This document shows, piece after piece, positions 1-12,800 of a DNA stretch of 64,000 nt (positions within the stretch are counted from its first letter, which is position 1; each line of letters starts with the position of its first letter). Source of the stretch: Holothuria scabra (taxonomy: Eukaryota > Echinodermata > Holothuroidea > Aspidochirotida > Holothuriidae); NCBI GenBank assembly GCA_037179385.1, contig CM074193.1, positions 8,949,547 to 9,013,546 on the forward strand, written 5' to 3'. The position numbers were made by a program, and so were the translations under genes. A model generated the notes under the pieces. It was not told the origin of the DNA, did not search any database, and saw only the letters and a list, made by a program, of their open reading frames with translations.

Positions 1-3000
1 TGTCACCCATATAACGGTTTTGATTTTTCCCTTATGAAGGACAGATTCTTCAAAGAACGCGCAAATTTTTTTTTATAGTACCAATAAAAGCCAAATTTCT
101 TTCATAGGTTTTAATTTTTACTTCATTTAACTCCAGATTTTAAAGTATTTTTAAAAGAAAAGCCAAAAATTTCGGCGCGCAAAGTTACGTTCAACTGAGA
201 CATAACATCGCCTTTGTCGGGCCTTGAAATTCTGGCCCCCCTGTCGGGCCAGAGAGACCGATCTTGTTATACCAGGGACCTGCCACTCTAACGTCAATTG
301 CCTGTTCTAACAGATAGCTGCCACTCTACTCTATCCCACTGTATGGGTCACAATTTGGCATAGGGCAACGAATTGCCGAACCCGCCTATTATTGGCGCGA
401 TGGGTTAAAGGTAGAGAAAGAAGACCCTGTATTGTTCATCGCTATGAACAGACGACAAAAAGGATGTTGTTATGGTACGGTACAACATTTTATGCAATCA
501 TTTATTCCCGTTGCGCTTCCCTATAGGAGATATTCAACCATATAGTCAAAACCTTCCTTAAAATCTTGGGTACAGATGATTGTTCACCTCCGTGTTACCT
601 TGCTGGAGGTATGTTTTGCTTCATTCTAATAACATAAATGTTATACATTAAAGGACTGTGTACACGTCACCAAATCATCTGTTAAGAGCTTGCTTACAAT
701 AGGTTAAAATCCACGGACCGATGAAAAAGGCATCGAAATCACTATGGTATCTTTCATTATTTTTCACAAGATACATATATACATGACCAACGTTTTACAA
801 TTACTGAGATCAAAAGACAAAATCAATCGCCGGAATCTTATTTCAAACAACCGCTAAATCTCACTCCTTATTTCTTTACCGAATACTTGATATGTTATTT
901 ATAGGGTACTCACATATTGCAAATCCAAGGTGTAGCAATGACTTACAAATTTCACAGTTTAGTAAGAAAAATGCTGTCACATGTCTCTCAAGAGCCACTC
1001 ATAAAACAGGGTATAGGGTAACTAGACTAATTTAATAAGAATATATGCCAGTTACCCTTTAACTTGAACATTCATATTGTTTAAAATCAGATTGACAGTA
1101 TGCAGGTATGCGTTTTTTAAAAAATAGGTAACTCTTAAAGTCTCAAAGTTCAATACTGTAAAAAATTCCCTGTGTCATATTATCACATGACGGAAAAAGA
1201 TTTGCAATATGTATAGTAATTTATAAAAGTGCATAAGCATACAATCTAATATTTCTTATAAAGCATTATTTCGTATTCCTAGATTATTCCACACTTTAAT
1301 ACCATTTCCGAAAATCTTTAACAAAATATTTTATAAATAAAACACACAATGATATGGATTTATTTTTGCATGAATAAATGATTTGAAACCTTCGAAATTT
1401 TATTTGAATACAAAATATGCATATAAAACCGCTCCACTCCTTCTGATGACACTTCCCCTGTGGGCTGGAGATAATGTAGAATATGTTCACGGAATTGTCC
1501 GTCTGTCGTGAGAGGAGATTTAAGGGGTGAACTCAAAGTGTAATTTAACTTCATACATCACACTCATGTGGTGTCCTTTTAAAACCCCTATCTAAGTAAC
1601 TCAACTTTTTTGACTACCAGCCACTGTGCGGTTTTACTCTAGGAATATTCGAAAATTTGTCTGGATTGTGAAAAACCTCTGTACCAACTTCTCACAAAAA
1701 CCCTTTCATGTGTCTTCTTCCGGCTGATTTTATAAATATTTAAAATAGGATATTAGAATCAGTTCATCTATTTTAAGCCAATGCCACGTTGAATTAGATT
1801 TGCTACATTAAAAATAACTTCAATGATTTTGCTTCACTAAAGCCATTCATGACGAACCTGTTTCAACAATTACATTGCTCCCTGTAACTATTTATCATGT
1901 TTGACGCAACGCCCTAAGAGCTTTTAAGCTGCACGCGCGTCAGTTCATATCACCCTACGCACTCTCCATTCGATTGAAGTCACGAAATGCAAAAAATCTA
2001 GCCGACTCACTACGATCCTTTTGAAATCGTTCGTCCTTGTTTTAAAGCAGTACATTCACATGAATAATTTAATCCTAAACTTTATAACTGCGGAAGAAAC
2101 AGAATAAAAGCATAGTTGTGATTCGGTTTAAAATATAGCCGTGCTTCATGCAAACAGAAGTCACGCAATGCTTTCAAATGGACGACAGGTTGACACTGCC
2201 GATGGGAATTGTACGATGCATAAATTAACGTCACTTTCATTTGAGAATGAATCAACGCACAGTTTATTACAATTTCTACGATGACTCACGGGGAAATGAC
2301 GGCGTGCCGATGGAAAAGAGTACCGCAAGGTACGAAGTTTTAATATTTATGGAGTTGTTTGAAATATACATGAGGCTCCAAACTGGAAACACACATATAC
2401 GGCTTGAACGTATGGATGTCATTACTCGGAAGTTCCATGCTTAGGTTTATTATGTAGCTTTCATTATGGGGAAACGAACATATATCAGAGCCTGCATTAT
2501 TTTTCAAACGTAGCCTGGGAACTGATATAGGAGACAAAGCAAATTACTTTTCCCTGTTTAGGTTTATTTTCAAATCGAAATGTACGAATAGCTACACCAC
2601 AATGTATTGTTTTTCTACACTGTGAAGCTGTGAAAAGTTATGTAGATTTACGGAACAAAAAACAAATACATAGGGGGAAAAAAACAGAAATTGTTAACTT
2701 ATTTTTCACATTCGCTTTGTATTTCTTTATTCTTTGTTCTTTACGCAATATGCCTGTGGCATTTATAGTTGTCAAAGTTTTTTTTTGTCGCTTATAATGT
2801 AAATCAAAGTGGGTACCGTATTGGGTGGGGAAATTCTTTGGTATATCGGGTGGAGGTATTCCAGAATGGTAACTCCTTGATATAGAGGGCAGAAAATTTT
2901 CCCGAGGATTAACGTTATTCGTTGGACAGCATGACACTAGTTTCTTGGGAAATTACATTAGTGATATCAAAATAATGTAGCTGAAGGTTGTAATCACTTC

Positions 3001-3029
3001 CCGTTATTTTTATGGTATACCCTGAAACA
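1..3029. other. AT-rich sequence with no supported gene
   Basis: Both strands show only short open frames (under 100 codons) with no recognisable domain. A pyrimidine-rich stretch near 220-260 (CTGTCGGGCC repeated) looks like an interspersed-repeat fragment. Nothing else is supported. Confidence 0.6.
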
Positions 3030-3316
3030 AAAGAATGAACTAAATGAAAAGGGTGAACTCGGTCCATGAATCCTCTCTATCAAGGTGCAATTCAGAAAGT
3101 GAAGATTCTTTAATGGGTGTCCACAGGAAACATTTTTTAAGTAGTGATCCCTGTAGGTTCTGGGATCAAGAGTGAAACTGTGCTCTTTTGAGTAATTTGA
3201 CTCTTCTTGGAGTGAATTTGACTTGTCTTGGAGTGAATTTGACTCTTCTTGGAGTGAATTTGAATCTTCTTGTAGTGAATTTCCTATTAACAATTCACTA
3301 TTCTAAAGAGTGAAAT
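3030..3316. mobile_element. Decayed fold-back MITE, GAGTGAA family copy 1
   Basis: Repeated AGTGAATTTGACTCTTCTTG units, flanked by AAAGGGTGAACT on one side and AAGAGTGAAA on the other, match the structure of the better-preserved copy at 7686-8046. The centre reads AGTAGTGATCCCTG, like the centre of that copy. An open frame through it (repeating NSLQEES) is a by-product of the repeat. Ends are approximate. Confidence 0.55.
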
Positions 3317-6300
3317 GGTACAGCTTGCCGAGTGTTTGGAGTGTTTGGTACTACAAAAACGATACTGAGGAACGGGATAAGCAAATTACATTGAATTTCT
3401 TGAACCAGCTTCCGGATACTTCGCATTCGACCCCCCCCCCCAGTGTAAAAATTTACTACTGTACCCATGTTGCAACCTTAGTTTTAACTTCTCTCATGCC
3501 GTTGTTACTACCATGTGATGGGTACTTGTAAAAGGGTAAGAGCTGTCTCATTTTAAAGGAGGCTTTGAATAACCACCGTCAATATTGCAAGGGAAAATCT
3601 TTCACCAGTTTCAAGATCAAATATTTAAAGTACGGTAAAATTCTTAAGTATACCCTGATGCGATTTCATTATGTAAGCCTTTGTAAACTTACGACAAAAC
3701 TTATTGACTGTTTCATGAAGCTCTTCTCCTTATATTCTCGTCAAAAGTAATATATTAGTTTATCATGCTCTGCATCATAATGTGTACAGAGTCAAATATT
3801 GTATGATTTATAGCCCACCTCAGTTATACGCCACCGAAGCCCTGGATAAGCTACACTGACGATGATTTCTTAAAAGCTTCACTGGAACGCCGTGAAGCGT
3901 AAAACAAATTCCTAACATTCATTAAAATTACAATCTTTTGAGGCTTGGAGGTTTAAATGTCTGGTGTCGAAGAACAGACCTGGGGCTAGTACTATCCAAT
4001 TAGTGTAATGAGGTCTTGAGAAAAGGTGTGTGTGATAGCAACAGATTTTATGTGTAATATTCTTGCGCTGAAGAGGGAAAGTGATTAGGACAAGTTATAA
4101 CATGATGGGTTATGTAGGTATATATTTAGTGTTTGAAGAGAGACAGGAGAAGAGTATAACGGGGTTCTGGGGGATAATTGTAAATATGGTTGACCGGATA
4201 ACACACACAAAAAAAAAAAAAAAAAAAAAAAAAAATTATCACGTTACAATAAATTGGAAGAAACTCTTAGGCCTACTACCTCACATTCACAACCGGAATG
4301 GTAAGAGTGCGAAAACCCATTCATGCACTATTTAGGCTATACGATTGTCTGTTTGCCGAATGATCCAGACAAAGTGGAGTGAATGAGACAAATTCCACTC
4401 TTCTTACACCACTACGAAATGGGTGCAATGTTGAAAATGTGGTTCCCAACGTTTACAGTAAAATGAAATACCTAAATTTAAGCATCATTTAAAAAAGTTG
4501 ATACTCTGATGCTGATCGTTGGGAAGTTCAAAACATGTTTAATTTGTGATAATAGAATATTATTCAGTTCACATAAGCTGTTGCAAAAGTTTTGACATTA
4601 GAATATAACGATTTTTAATTTTTTTTTAATCTTAGTCAAATCATTTGACCATCCAAATCCAGTTGCTTTACTATTTGACTTGTTTACTTGATATAATTGA
4701 AAATAGAACTACCATTATTGAAAAAAAAAAATCACGAGAGTGGAAAAATAAAAAAAATTCAGACAGGTTGTGAATTTGTGGCAACACTACCTATGAAAAG
4801 CTTCTCTGTTTCAATGCATTTTGAAAAATGACTAATTACTCTCATAGTTCCTTAGACTGAAAGTCAATCTAAAATGAATGAGATTAGAGACCAATAGATA
4901 TTTAGTTTAAAAATTTTCAAAAAAAAAATAAGAGAGTAAAAAGTATTGACTAACGGGTCTCAAGTGCAATACTATTCTGTGATTTACTGAAGTGTGCTTC
5001 GTTACAGCCTCCTGTATAACACTGGTTTAAGCAACAAACCAATCTTACTCCACAACGAAACGGTTAGCACTTCACCACTATTGCAAACAAGTTTCGCAGT
5101 CCCAGTATTTTGTACAAGAGATGTTTGTTGAAACTTTGGTAATGCTCAAAACACGTAAACTATTACAAATACCATAAATCACTGTGATAGGCTTCGATGT
5201 AGGCCATGCATGCAGATTAATCGACTGCCTTCAAAGCTACTACATACTCGCTATCCTCTTTCGAGAGATTACATATCTGAATATTATGCATGGCTACCAA
5301 GGGGCTCGTCTTTATCCGTTGTTTATTTAATTTACGTGCAGCGCAGTTAACAATAACACCAGAAGGAATTAACAAAAGCAACCTAACCAGTTTTCATAAC
5401 GTCTTTTGCGCTCCTCAGAAATTTGCAATTACCTCATCCTTTTTATTATTCACCAATGATACACTTTATTTGTTTAACTACATGTATGTTTCTTTGATTG
5501 GAACTCAGTTGAAAGAAAAGTCAAACTGCTTTGGATCAAATGGCATTTTGGAAAATGGTAAATCAATATGCCGTCTTTTGTTGTAATTGATTGCATTTAC
5601 TACAAAACACAAATAGTTTTAACAACAAAATGTTGCATCATGCAGTAATTGAATAATATGACCGTCACACCTTTGCATAAATAGCTATATAGGTATAACT
5701 CAATTAGTATTACTAAACACGAACAGCTCAGACAAAATCTTGTACTGCTTGTCTCGACACGAACTGTGGAGTAATGATTCCCTTTCGCCAATGCAAATCT
5801 TGATATTAAACACGTAGAGCGTAGAGACACTTACACAATAAGCATACAATGCAATGTTGTAACTATTGATTTTTAAATCCGGTTCTTCAGATTTCTAATT
5901 AAAATTTCTCTTCCAAAACCAAATTCCTCATGTGACTGAAATAATTCAAGAGCCTATAAACACAAAGAACTGTTTTTAAAAGTAAAAAATAAATAAAGAT
6001 TTTTAAAGATTTTCTCACCATATTTCCTTCTTTCCGTTGTTCACTCCTTGAAGAAGAGCAGTACAGAATAGAATGGGAGTGTCCGAGCTGAATGACTGAT
6101 GTATACACGGTACATCGTCTAGGTTAAGCCTAAGATGTGTGTATACAGCGAGAGGATGGCGATCTTTACGGTTGATGTAGTAATTTATGTGGCGCTTCTC
6201 AAAATAATCAATCAATACTATCAGAAATTGTAGTGAAGGTAAAGATTCAGTAAGACTTAACAAAGGAGCTAAAAGGCAAGCAGAGGCTTAAGAGAAATTG

Positions 6301-7685
6301 GAGGAATATGGGAATTTTAGAAGGGCAAGGAGCACATATTATTGAAGCTGCTTTAAGACTATATGAAATGTTAAATGAGGGTGGTATTAAGACACTTCCT
6401 GGTTAAATTATTTTGTGGAATAAAATTATTGTGCAGAATGATTGGCGTGAGAACAATTTATTTCAGTTATGAAACTCGTGTTTGCTTTGGAGATGTTTAA
6501 GTAATGGGATTTCTTTCTAAAGATCATTAAAATGCATTGTACGTAATTTAAATTTTATGTCGTTATGATTTGCAAAATTAAATTATGAACGGTGATTGTT
6601 CTGTACCGTCCGTTGGAAGGATGACGCGTGAATAAACAGAAAAAAGAAGGTCTATGGAAATACTTGTTGTGTTTTTCGATCAAAGTATTTGGAAAAATCC
6701 TGTCCACTTTTCAGAAGTATGTCCACAATTGTTTAATACATACTAGAAGCTATAAAAGTCTTCTTAACGAGATTCCAGTTTGAAAGATGAAATACTACTG
6801 TCTTGCCAAATGCCTTATGAGAGGTCGTAGTTTGGCGTCTTAATATCGAATAAATGGAAAAATTAAAGTTTTAAGAGGATATGTAGACATTAATTGGAAG
6901 ATCTAACCTCTGTCCTATTTTACCTGCCCGCCCCCCAAAGCGCATATCACGGAACATCTGGATTTATATTTACCTTAAATTCAGTCAAATATAGGTATAG
7001 ATACTCTAATGTACCTTAAAGGGAAAATTTAGGCAAAAAATAATTTTCACATGTGCAAGAAGAACCAACTCTACTCAGTGTGGTGAAATTTCTATTCAAA
7101 TCGGACTTTATTTTTTGAGATATCAGCAAATGAAGTTACTAGATTTGTGTTCTCAAGTGATATTGTCGTCAGCAGAGATTATATCACTTCCTCTTATTGA
7201 CAAGGAATACTTTGTTTCCCATTGTTTTTCCAGATTGCTGAGTTGACCTTGAAGTAAATAGGAACAGAAACTCCCCATGAGCATTGTAAAGTTTAAAAAA
7301 GTTCTCATGCCACTTATGAAATCACATTTTGGTAATATGGGACTGTTGGGGAGAAAATAGCCTGTAAAGTTTAAAGAAAAACAAAAAAAAATGTTCATTA
7401 ATGTGGGGATATGATGTCATATGTGTTTGCTTCAAGTTCACTGTTTGTTGAAAATGTGACAACATATTTGCTCATATCTTGAGAACCACACGTCAGATTT
7501 CAATGCAAATTTCACGAAAATGCTGATAATAGGTACCCCTCTTACACTACAAAACTTGATATGACCTTAAACGATTCCTTTAACAAAGAATGCTCAGTCA
7601 TTTTATAGGTTCATTTGTTTCGTTATATGGTCGTTTTCCTTTAAAATTTTTTTTAACTGTTCTTAACAAGACTATAACAGGCATG
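3317..7685. other. Intergenic sequence with low-complexity tracts
   Basis: No gene is supported. Visible: a C11 tract near 3430, an A-tract of about 28 after CACACACA near 4208-4236, and moderately repetitive sequence at about 6950-7640, part of which resembles 21060-21240. A short open stretch at 6254-6406, followed by AATAAA, is discussed as a finding. Confidence 0.55.
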
Positions 7686-8046
7686 TACTCTCTAAAATCA
7701 AAAGAGTGAACTTAGTCACTCTTTGATAGAGTGAAAAGTGTGAGTTCACTCCTTAAGATAAATAATTCACTCCAAGAAGATTGAAATTCACTCCAAAAAG
7801 AGCGACATTCCCTCAAAACGAGGAAAGTTTCACTCTTGATGGAGTGCCTACAGTGATCACTCTTAAAAGAGTGATCATTGCAGGCACTCGTGGAAAAGTG
7901 AATTTTCCTTCTTCCTGTAGTGAATTTCACTCTTTTTGGAGTGACATTCACTCCTCTTGGAGTGAACTATCACTCTAATAGAGTGAATTTTCAATTTTCA
8001 CTCTTTCAAAGAGTGACTAAGTTCACTCTTTTACTTTTACAGTGTA
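7686..8046. mobile_element. Fold-back MITE, GAGTGAA family copy 2 (best preserved)
   Basis: A 361-bp near-palindrome. The left end TACTCTCTAAAATCAAAAG and the right end (reverse complement) TACACTGTAAAAGTAAAAG are followed on both sides by AGTGAACTTAGTCACTCTTT. The centre, near 7865, is GATCACTCTTAAAAGAGTGATC. TA at both ends fits a TA target duplication, as in Tc1/mariner-type MITEs (inference). It is built from many AGAGTGAA/TTCACTCT words, so it can fold at several registers. No coding capacity. Confidence 0.75.
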
Positions 8047-8244
8047 TAGTTATATGAAGGGAAATAAAAAAGCGAAATTGATAAGCTCCTTTAAAGGCGT
8101 GGTGACCTGAAGATGACATGCAGAGTTGAGATTTTGATGTAAAAACCATTGAAAACCTTGAAAATAGCCACACTTCCCATGACTCAAAGGTAAATCGATC
8201 ATTTTATATGATGAGTTTTGCCCTTAATCATACATAAACATGAG

Positions 8245-8746
8245 CAGCGGAGGCGTTACGGTGGGACAAGAGGGGTATTTTCCCCAGATTTTTCCCTTGT
8301 CCCCACATGCCCCCCTCCCCCAAATTTAGAGTTAGGTAATTCAGGAGTTGAGTATGCCGAAAAAACAATAATATACCTCTCTAGAGACTTCATCTTCCAT
8401 CCAGATGTATGTTTAAACTTAGAGCTAACGAGGCTGCGCCTCTGGACCCCACCCCCAGGAACCGACACTGTGGCCTGAGTTTCGAGATGCGTTCAAACAT
8501 TCTTTCCCCCACCCACTGTTTCCTCTAAGAAGTCATATATTGGGTCAATATAGGAGAAAATTTGACCCATTTGGAACTTTCAGTTTTGTAAAACTGCAAA
8601 AAATGAACCTTCCTTTTTCATTTTTCCAACAAACATCAGTGCGTCTAGTAGAAGCTTAGCGTAAACACTGCCCTCAACTTTAGTCTTTGTCCCCTAATTT
8701 GCCGGCTTTGCCCCCTCCCAGTTTTGAAATCCTGGCGCCGCCTCTG
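8245..8746. mobile_element. Non-autonomous hAT-like element
   Basis: A 502-bp segment starting CAGCGGAGGCG and ending CGCCGCCTCTG, so both ends begin with a CAG...GGCG-type terminal inverted repeat as in hAT transposons. The flanks AACATGAG (8237-8244) and GACATGAA (8747-8754) share six of eight bases and look like an eroded 8-bp target duplication. The inside is rich in CCCC tracts and has no transposase frame. Confidence 0.5.
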
Positions 8747-8754
8747 GACATGAA

Positions 8755-9433
8755 CTATGTATGCAAATCTTGTGATTGTTCACAACCTTCATTTGGAGGA
8801 GAGTCATAACATTAAATTTCGGGGGTATTATTTTGGAAGTTACAGTTGTATCCTTGAAATCAATCATTATCACCTACCAAACCTTAAATCATCCAATGAA
8901 TAAGTAAGTGATATTTAATGTAGGGTTAAGAAAAGAAATGCCAACACTTAGCAACACCCTACATTATTATTTTTGAATAAGCAACAAGGGTGCTAAAGAA
9001 ACATGCCAACTTTGACGAGACATACCTCGTGAAAAGAAAATAATTTACAGCATTCCAACGGATATTTTCTTATGAAATGTTCCTCTGAACTGTCACGATA
9101 AGTCAGAACAATTTCCTGGGACGTTAATGATGTCACCATACCTTTCAGTTTAGGTTAGGTTAGACGAAGAATAGGATTCGAATGGAAATTTTCTGCCATT
9201 TATGGTAAAGATTTTATGGTCAAAATTCATGGTTTAAGCCTGTAGCTTCTTAAAAATGACAGTTTCTATAACAATATGCATTTTTTTTCAGGAATATTTA
9301 TTTTTCAACGTATGTTCATGTTGTTGGGCGTCGAAAACCTTACAGAGCAACAGATTTTCATTTAGTGGCAATGCGCCACTACATTTGTTTAATTACTATG
9401 AGGAGGGCGTCATTTTCTTATGTATAAGGGAAC
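8755..9433. other. Intergenic, nothing identified
   Basis: AT-rich sequence with a short internal repeat of AACACTTAGCAACACCCTAC-like words near 8950. No gene or element boundary could be supported. Confidence 0.5.
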
Positions 9434-9822
9434 CACGGACTTCCTATGCATGGACAGAGCATGCTGCACGGTGCATTGTTGCTAACGTAAGCGTTAGAAA
9501 ATGCGCACCAAGATGGCCGTCTGCTATGGTTTTGTGTGAAAGTTTGGACTTGCTCAACTATATCCTCATATTTTGCAAGAAAGTTGAAATGTTTTTGAAA
9601 TATGGCAAGGTTTGGTCAAAATCACTTCACGCATTGCAGGAATATGATATTGTTTCCAATCAAGTTTAACTTTTGCTTAGAATATTACAGAGTAGTCGTC
9701 AAATCAGACGATTTAAAGCTTCACGGCGGCCATCTTGGTGCGCCATTTTGACTCAGCCGGTGGCGACCATCTGGGGATAGGACGTATACGTTACATGCTG
9801 TGTCCATGTATATAAGTCCGTG
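9434..9822. mobile_element. TIR MITE with sub-terminal inverted repeats
   Basis: Terminal inverted repeats of about 30 bp: CACGGACTTCCTATGCATGG on the left, and on the right (reverse complement) CACGGACTTATATACATGG, both continuing into ACAGAGCATG/ACACAGCATG. Inside is a perfect 17-bp inverted pair, GCGCACCAAGATGGCCG at 9503-9519 and its complement at 9727-9743. The flanks AAGGGAAC and AAAGGAGC match at six of eight bases, which fits an 8-bp hAT-type target duplication. An open frame from 9256 crosses the left end and is treated as chance. Confidence 0.6.
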
Positions 9823-9830
9823 AAAGGAGC

Positions 9831-12800
9831 ACACAAACATAGGCTGCTGCATTGACTTACTCACTTCTTCCCCTTAATTACATGCCCCCACAGACCTGTC
9901 TAATTTAACACCCCACCCAAAGCTACCCTCACATGAGAGCCAACAATTTGGCCAATCATGACATCGTTAATCACCCTAGCTCAACCACTTATATTTTAAA
10001 CTACAGGGGAACATGTTTATAGGCGATGGTACACTCACTACTAATATTCCGCAAGGAGACAGATATCACCTATTTTTCACATCCATTGCTGAATTGCTAT
10101 CATCTTCAATTTATCTCAATTTGGCAACACTCACAAAATAACATCTCTCTCATATCCACAAAAGATCAACAGCCATGTAAATGAGTAGTTCACACTCAAA
10201 AAGTATCTAAAATTGATGGTGTACTTTGCAGTCAACTGCCTTTCTCGAGAAAGCCGCTCCACAAATAGATCATTTCAACTTACATTTTGAAGATGTGGTT
10301 ATGTTTTTTTTATTGTGTGTGTGTGGGGGGGGGGGGGAGGGGAGGTTAATTTGCCTGTAGTTATTGCCTGTTCAGAGACGGAAATAAAGTACTGCCTGAA
10401 AGAAAAAGAAATTGTGACAACTGTAAACCACGTTTATTCAGTAAGGAATAGATTGAGGGATTACTTAGCATTCAAATGTTTTATATTAAAATTAAGGGTC
10501 ATTTGAGGTCATCAGAAATTAGACTATGAGAACTTCTCGAGTTAGATTGCCAGGGAGCTGGCATATATGCTTCAAATTGAGTTATTGAAAAGCTATACAA
10601 AGTTGGGTGTGGGGGGGGGGGGAGGTTAATTGATGTCACCATAGCCAGCCTTTAAACTCTTATAAGTATGATGTAGGCATATCTCATCTACAATATATAT
10701 AGCAAGCCGACATTCGTTCATCCCCAGTACCGACACCAGATATCGTCTGGTACCTTTCTAGTACCGATAACTGTCGTCATCCTGAAAACGAAAAAGAACT
10801 ATCATATTATACCAGTATTTTTCTCGACATACTGTCAAAGAATGGACGTTCTGGTTTTCTGTGTGAATGTGTTTAAATACAGATTGCTAAAACCAGCGAG
10901 CCGCAATAGCTCTGTTGCTGTTCCCTGCTAAAACCAAGGAGCTATTGCGTAATACCTTAATACATACAGCGTGAAGGGTCGGGTTTTTTCAGTAGACTTG
11001 TTCGTTTTCTTTCTATCAACTGTTTCCGGAGTGAGAAAGTTAAACAAAATATATGGTCATATCGTGTAAAATGAGCAAAGTTATAACTTTGGATAATATA
11101 TTTGGAGTCCGACTACCGATCATACCCATTCAAAGTTCACCTAACCAGAATCCTGATCGTTTGTTTGATAAACCTCAGGAGCATCATATGCTACTGGAAA
11201 TGACCTTTAATGCATCGTAATTGTAGAAATAAAGGATCATTTATCTTGTTAGTTGTAGGGTGTGTTACGGTAATGAATGTGACTGAGTCTCTCCGTGACC
11301 TCGATGATTGACCCTGAATGCACTTCTTAAAATTAGCCACCCGTGTTATCACAGAAACGGAAATTAGCGATAATACCATATGGTCATGTGATCTTGAATT
11401 ATTCAGGAGTATCAATGGGACGACGAGACCCTTGTCTGAAAATCGCAACTTAATCGTGATGCCAGTAATTTATGAGCCCAATGAAAATGCTGACTGCATG
11501 TGGCGTACAATACGCTGAAATATATGTACAGCCCACGCCAGAAAACGTCCGCTGATCAGAGTGAATCTAAATCAAAATTAGGCTAACTGTGGAAGTTCTA
11601 GGCTATGCATGCATACATGGACAGGTAAAGACTTCAAAGTTTACTTTAGAAACCCATCTTGGGTTTCTTTGTAGGAAAAGCCATCTTAAAGGTCAAGAAC
11701 AGTCCCCCAACTTATTTTGAAGCAACTGCTAAAGATCAAAATTTTCTTCTTATCTCTCTTCATATTATCTTCCATCATATTTCTAGACTTCAATATTGCA
11801 TATTCAGGGCGAAACAAGCAGTATATTCCATAATTGAAGGGAAACAAAGTTGTCACATGACTAAAATCTTGAAACAGGACAGTCTACTACACTACTTCGA
11901 GTTGGGTAACTGCTCTTTCCCTTTAACGCTGCAACGGGCTGCGCTATCATAAGATTTTACTATTGACTTTTATACCTTAATAGAGAGTATTTCTGAAGCA
12001 TATAATCAATTCTCAGGTAAGAACTTCTCAAAAGGGAAGAGGTATGCACTCTGAAAAACATCTATTCAAATGAGGAACGAACCGTAATCTTATCAAAAAA
12101 TTGAAAAGATTTGTTTCAAAATTAAGTTAAACTAAAAATTGTTCAAAAATGGAAATGTAACTTTTCGTTTCGTTTAGAAGTTGACTCGTCTAGTCAAAAT
12201 TTTGACGAGGTTTAAAGTGTAAGGCAACATCGCCTAGTCTCCTTTGCACTGAAACAAAACCTGAAATGTCACTCAAGGTCAAATTTTTCAAATATGTAAC
12301 CAAACTTCCCGACGGTCTTGGTTTTGTTTTCAAAAAAGAAAATAACACCCAAATTAAACGTGATGTCAATAGAAAAGGACATTTATCGGTTCAAAGATTT
12401 TTAGCTTAATCAACCCAACATCACCCATCATGCCCCCTCACCACGGGCGGCGATAACCGGCGGGAGGCGGGGACATTTCCCCCAATATTCTTTGGGAGGA
12501 GGACATCATATCAAAATGTCTCCCAAATATTTGAAGCATGAAGACTATATATGTGTCAATTCAGCCAAGTTCCTTTTTTGCTATAACCATTTTGTATTTT
12601 GAGATTGATGTGACGTATAGTATAAATTTTGGAAGTTTTTTTGTTCTACAATTACAAAAATCTTCGCGCACTGTGAGCTTTTTTCTCCACAGTAACATTT
12701 GGGTTAAATGTTCAAAGCGAGTTTTAGACATGTTTGATTTAATACAAGTAACTTATTTACCTATAAGTACAGGAAGTAGTTCGCGCGGGCGTTATTCTAC

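Noticed and set aside
3000..3300. Repetitive protein (NSLQEES repeats)
   Set aside because: Encoded by the fold-back MITE repeat units, not a gene.
9256..9669. 137-codon open frame on the plus strand
   Set aside because: It crosses the left TIR of a MITE, has no recognisable domain, and its codons do not look constrained. Treated as chance.
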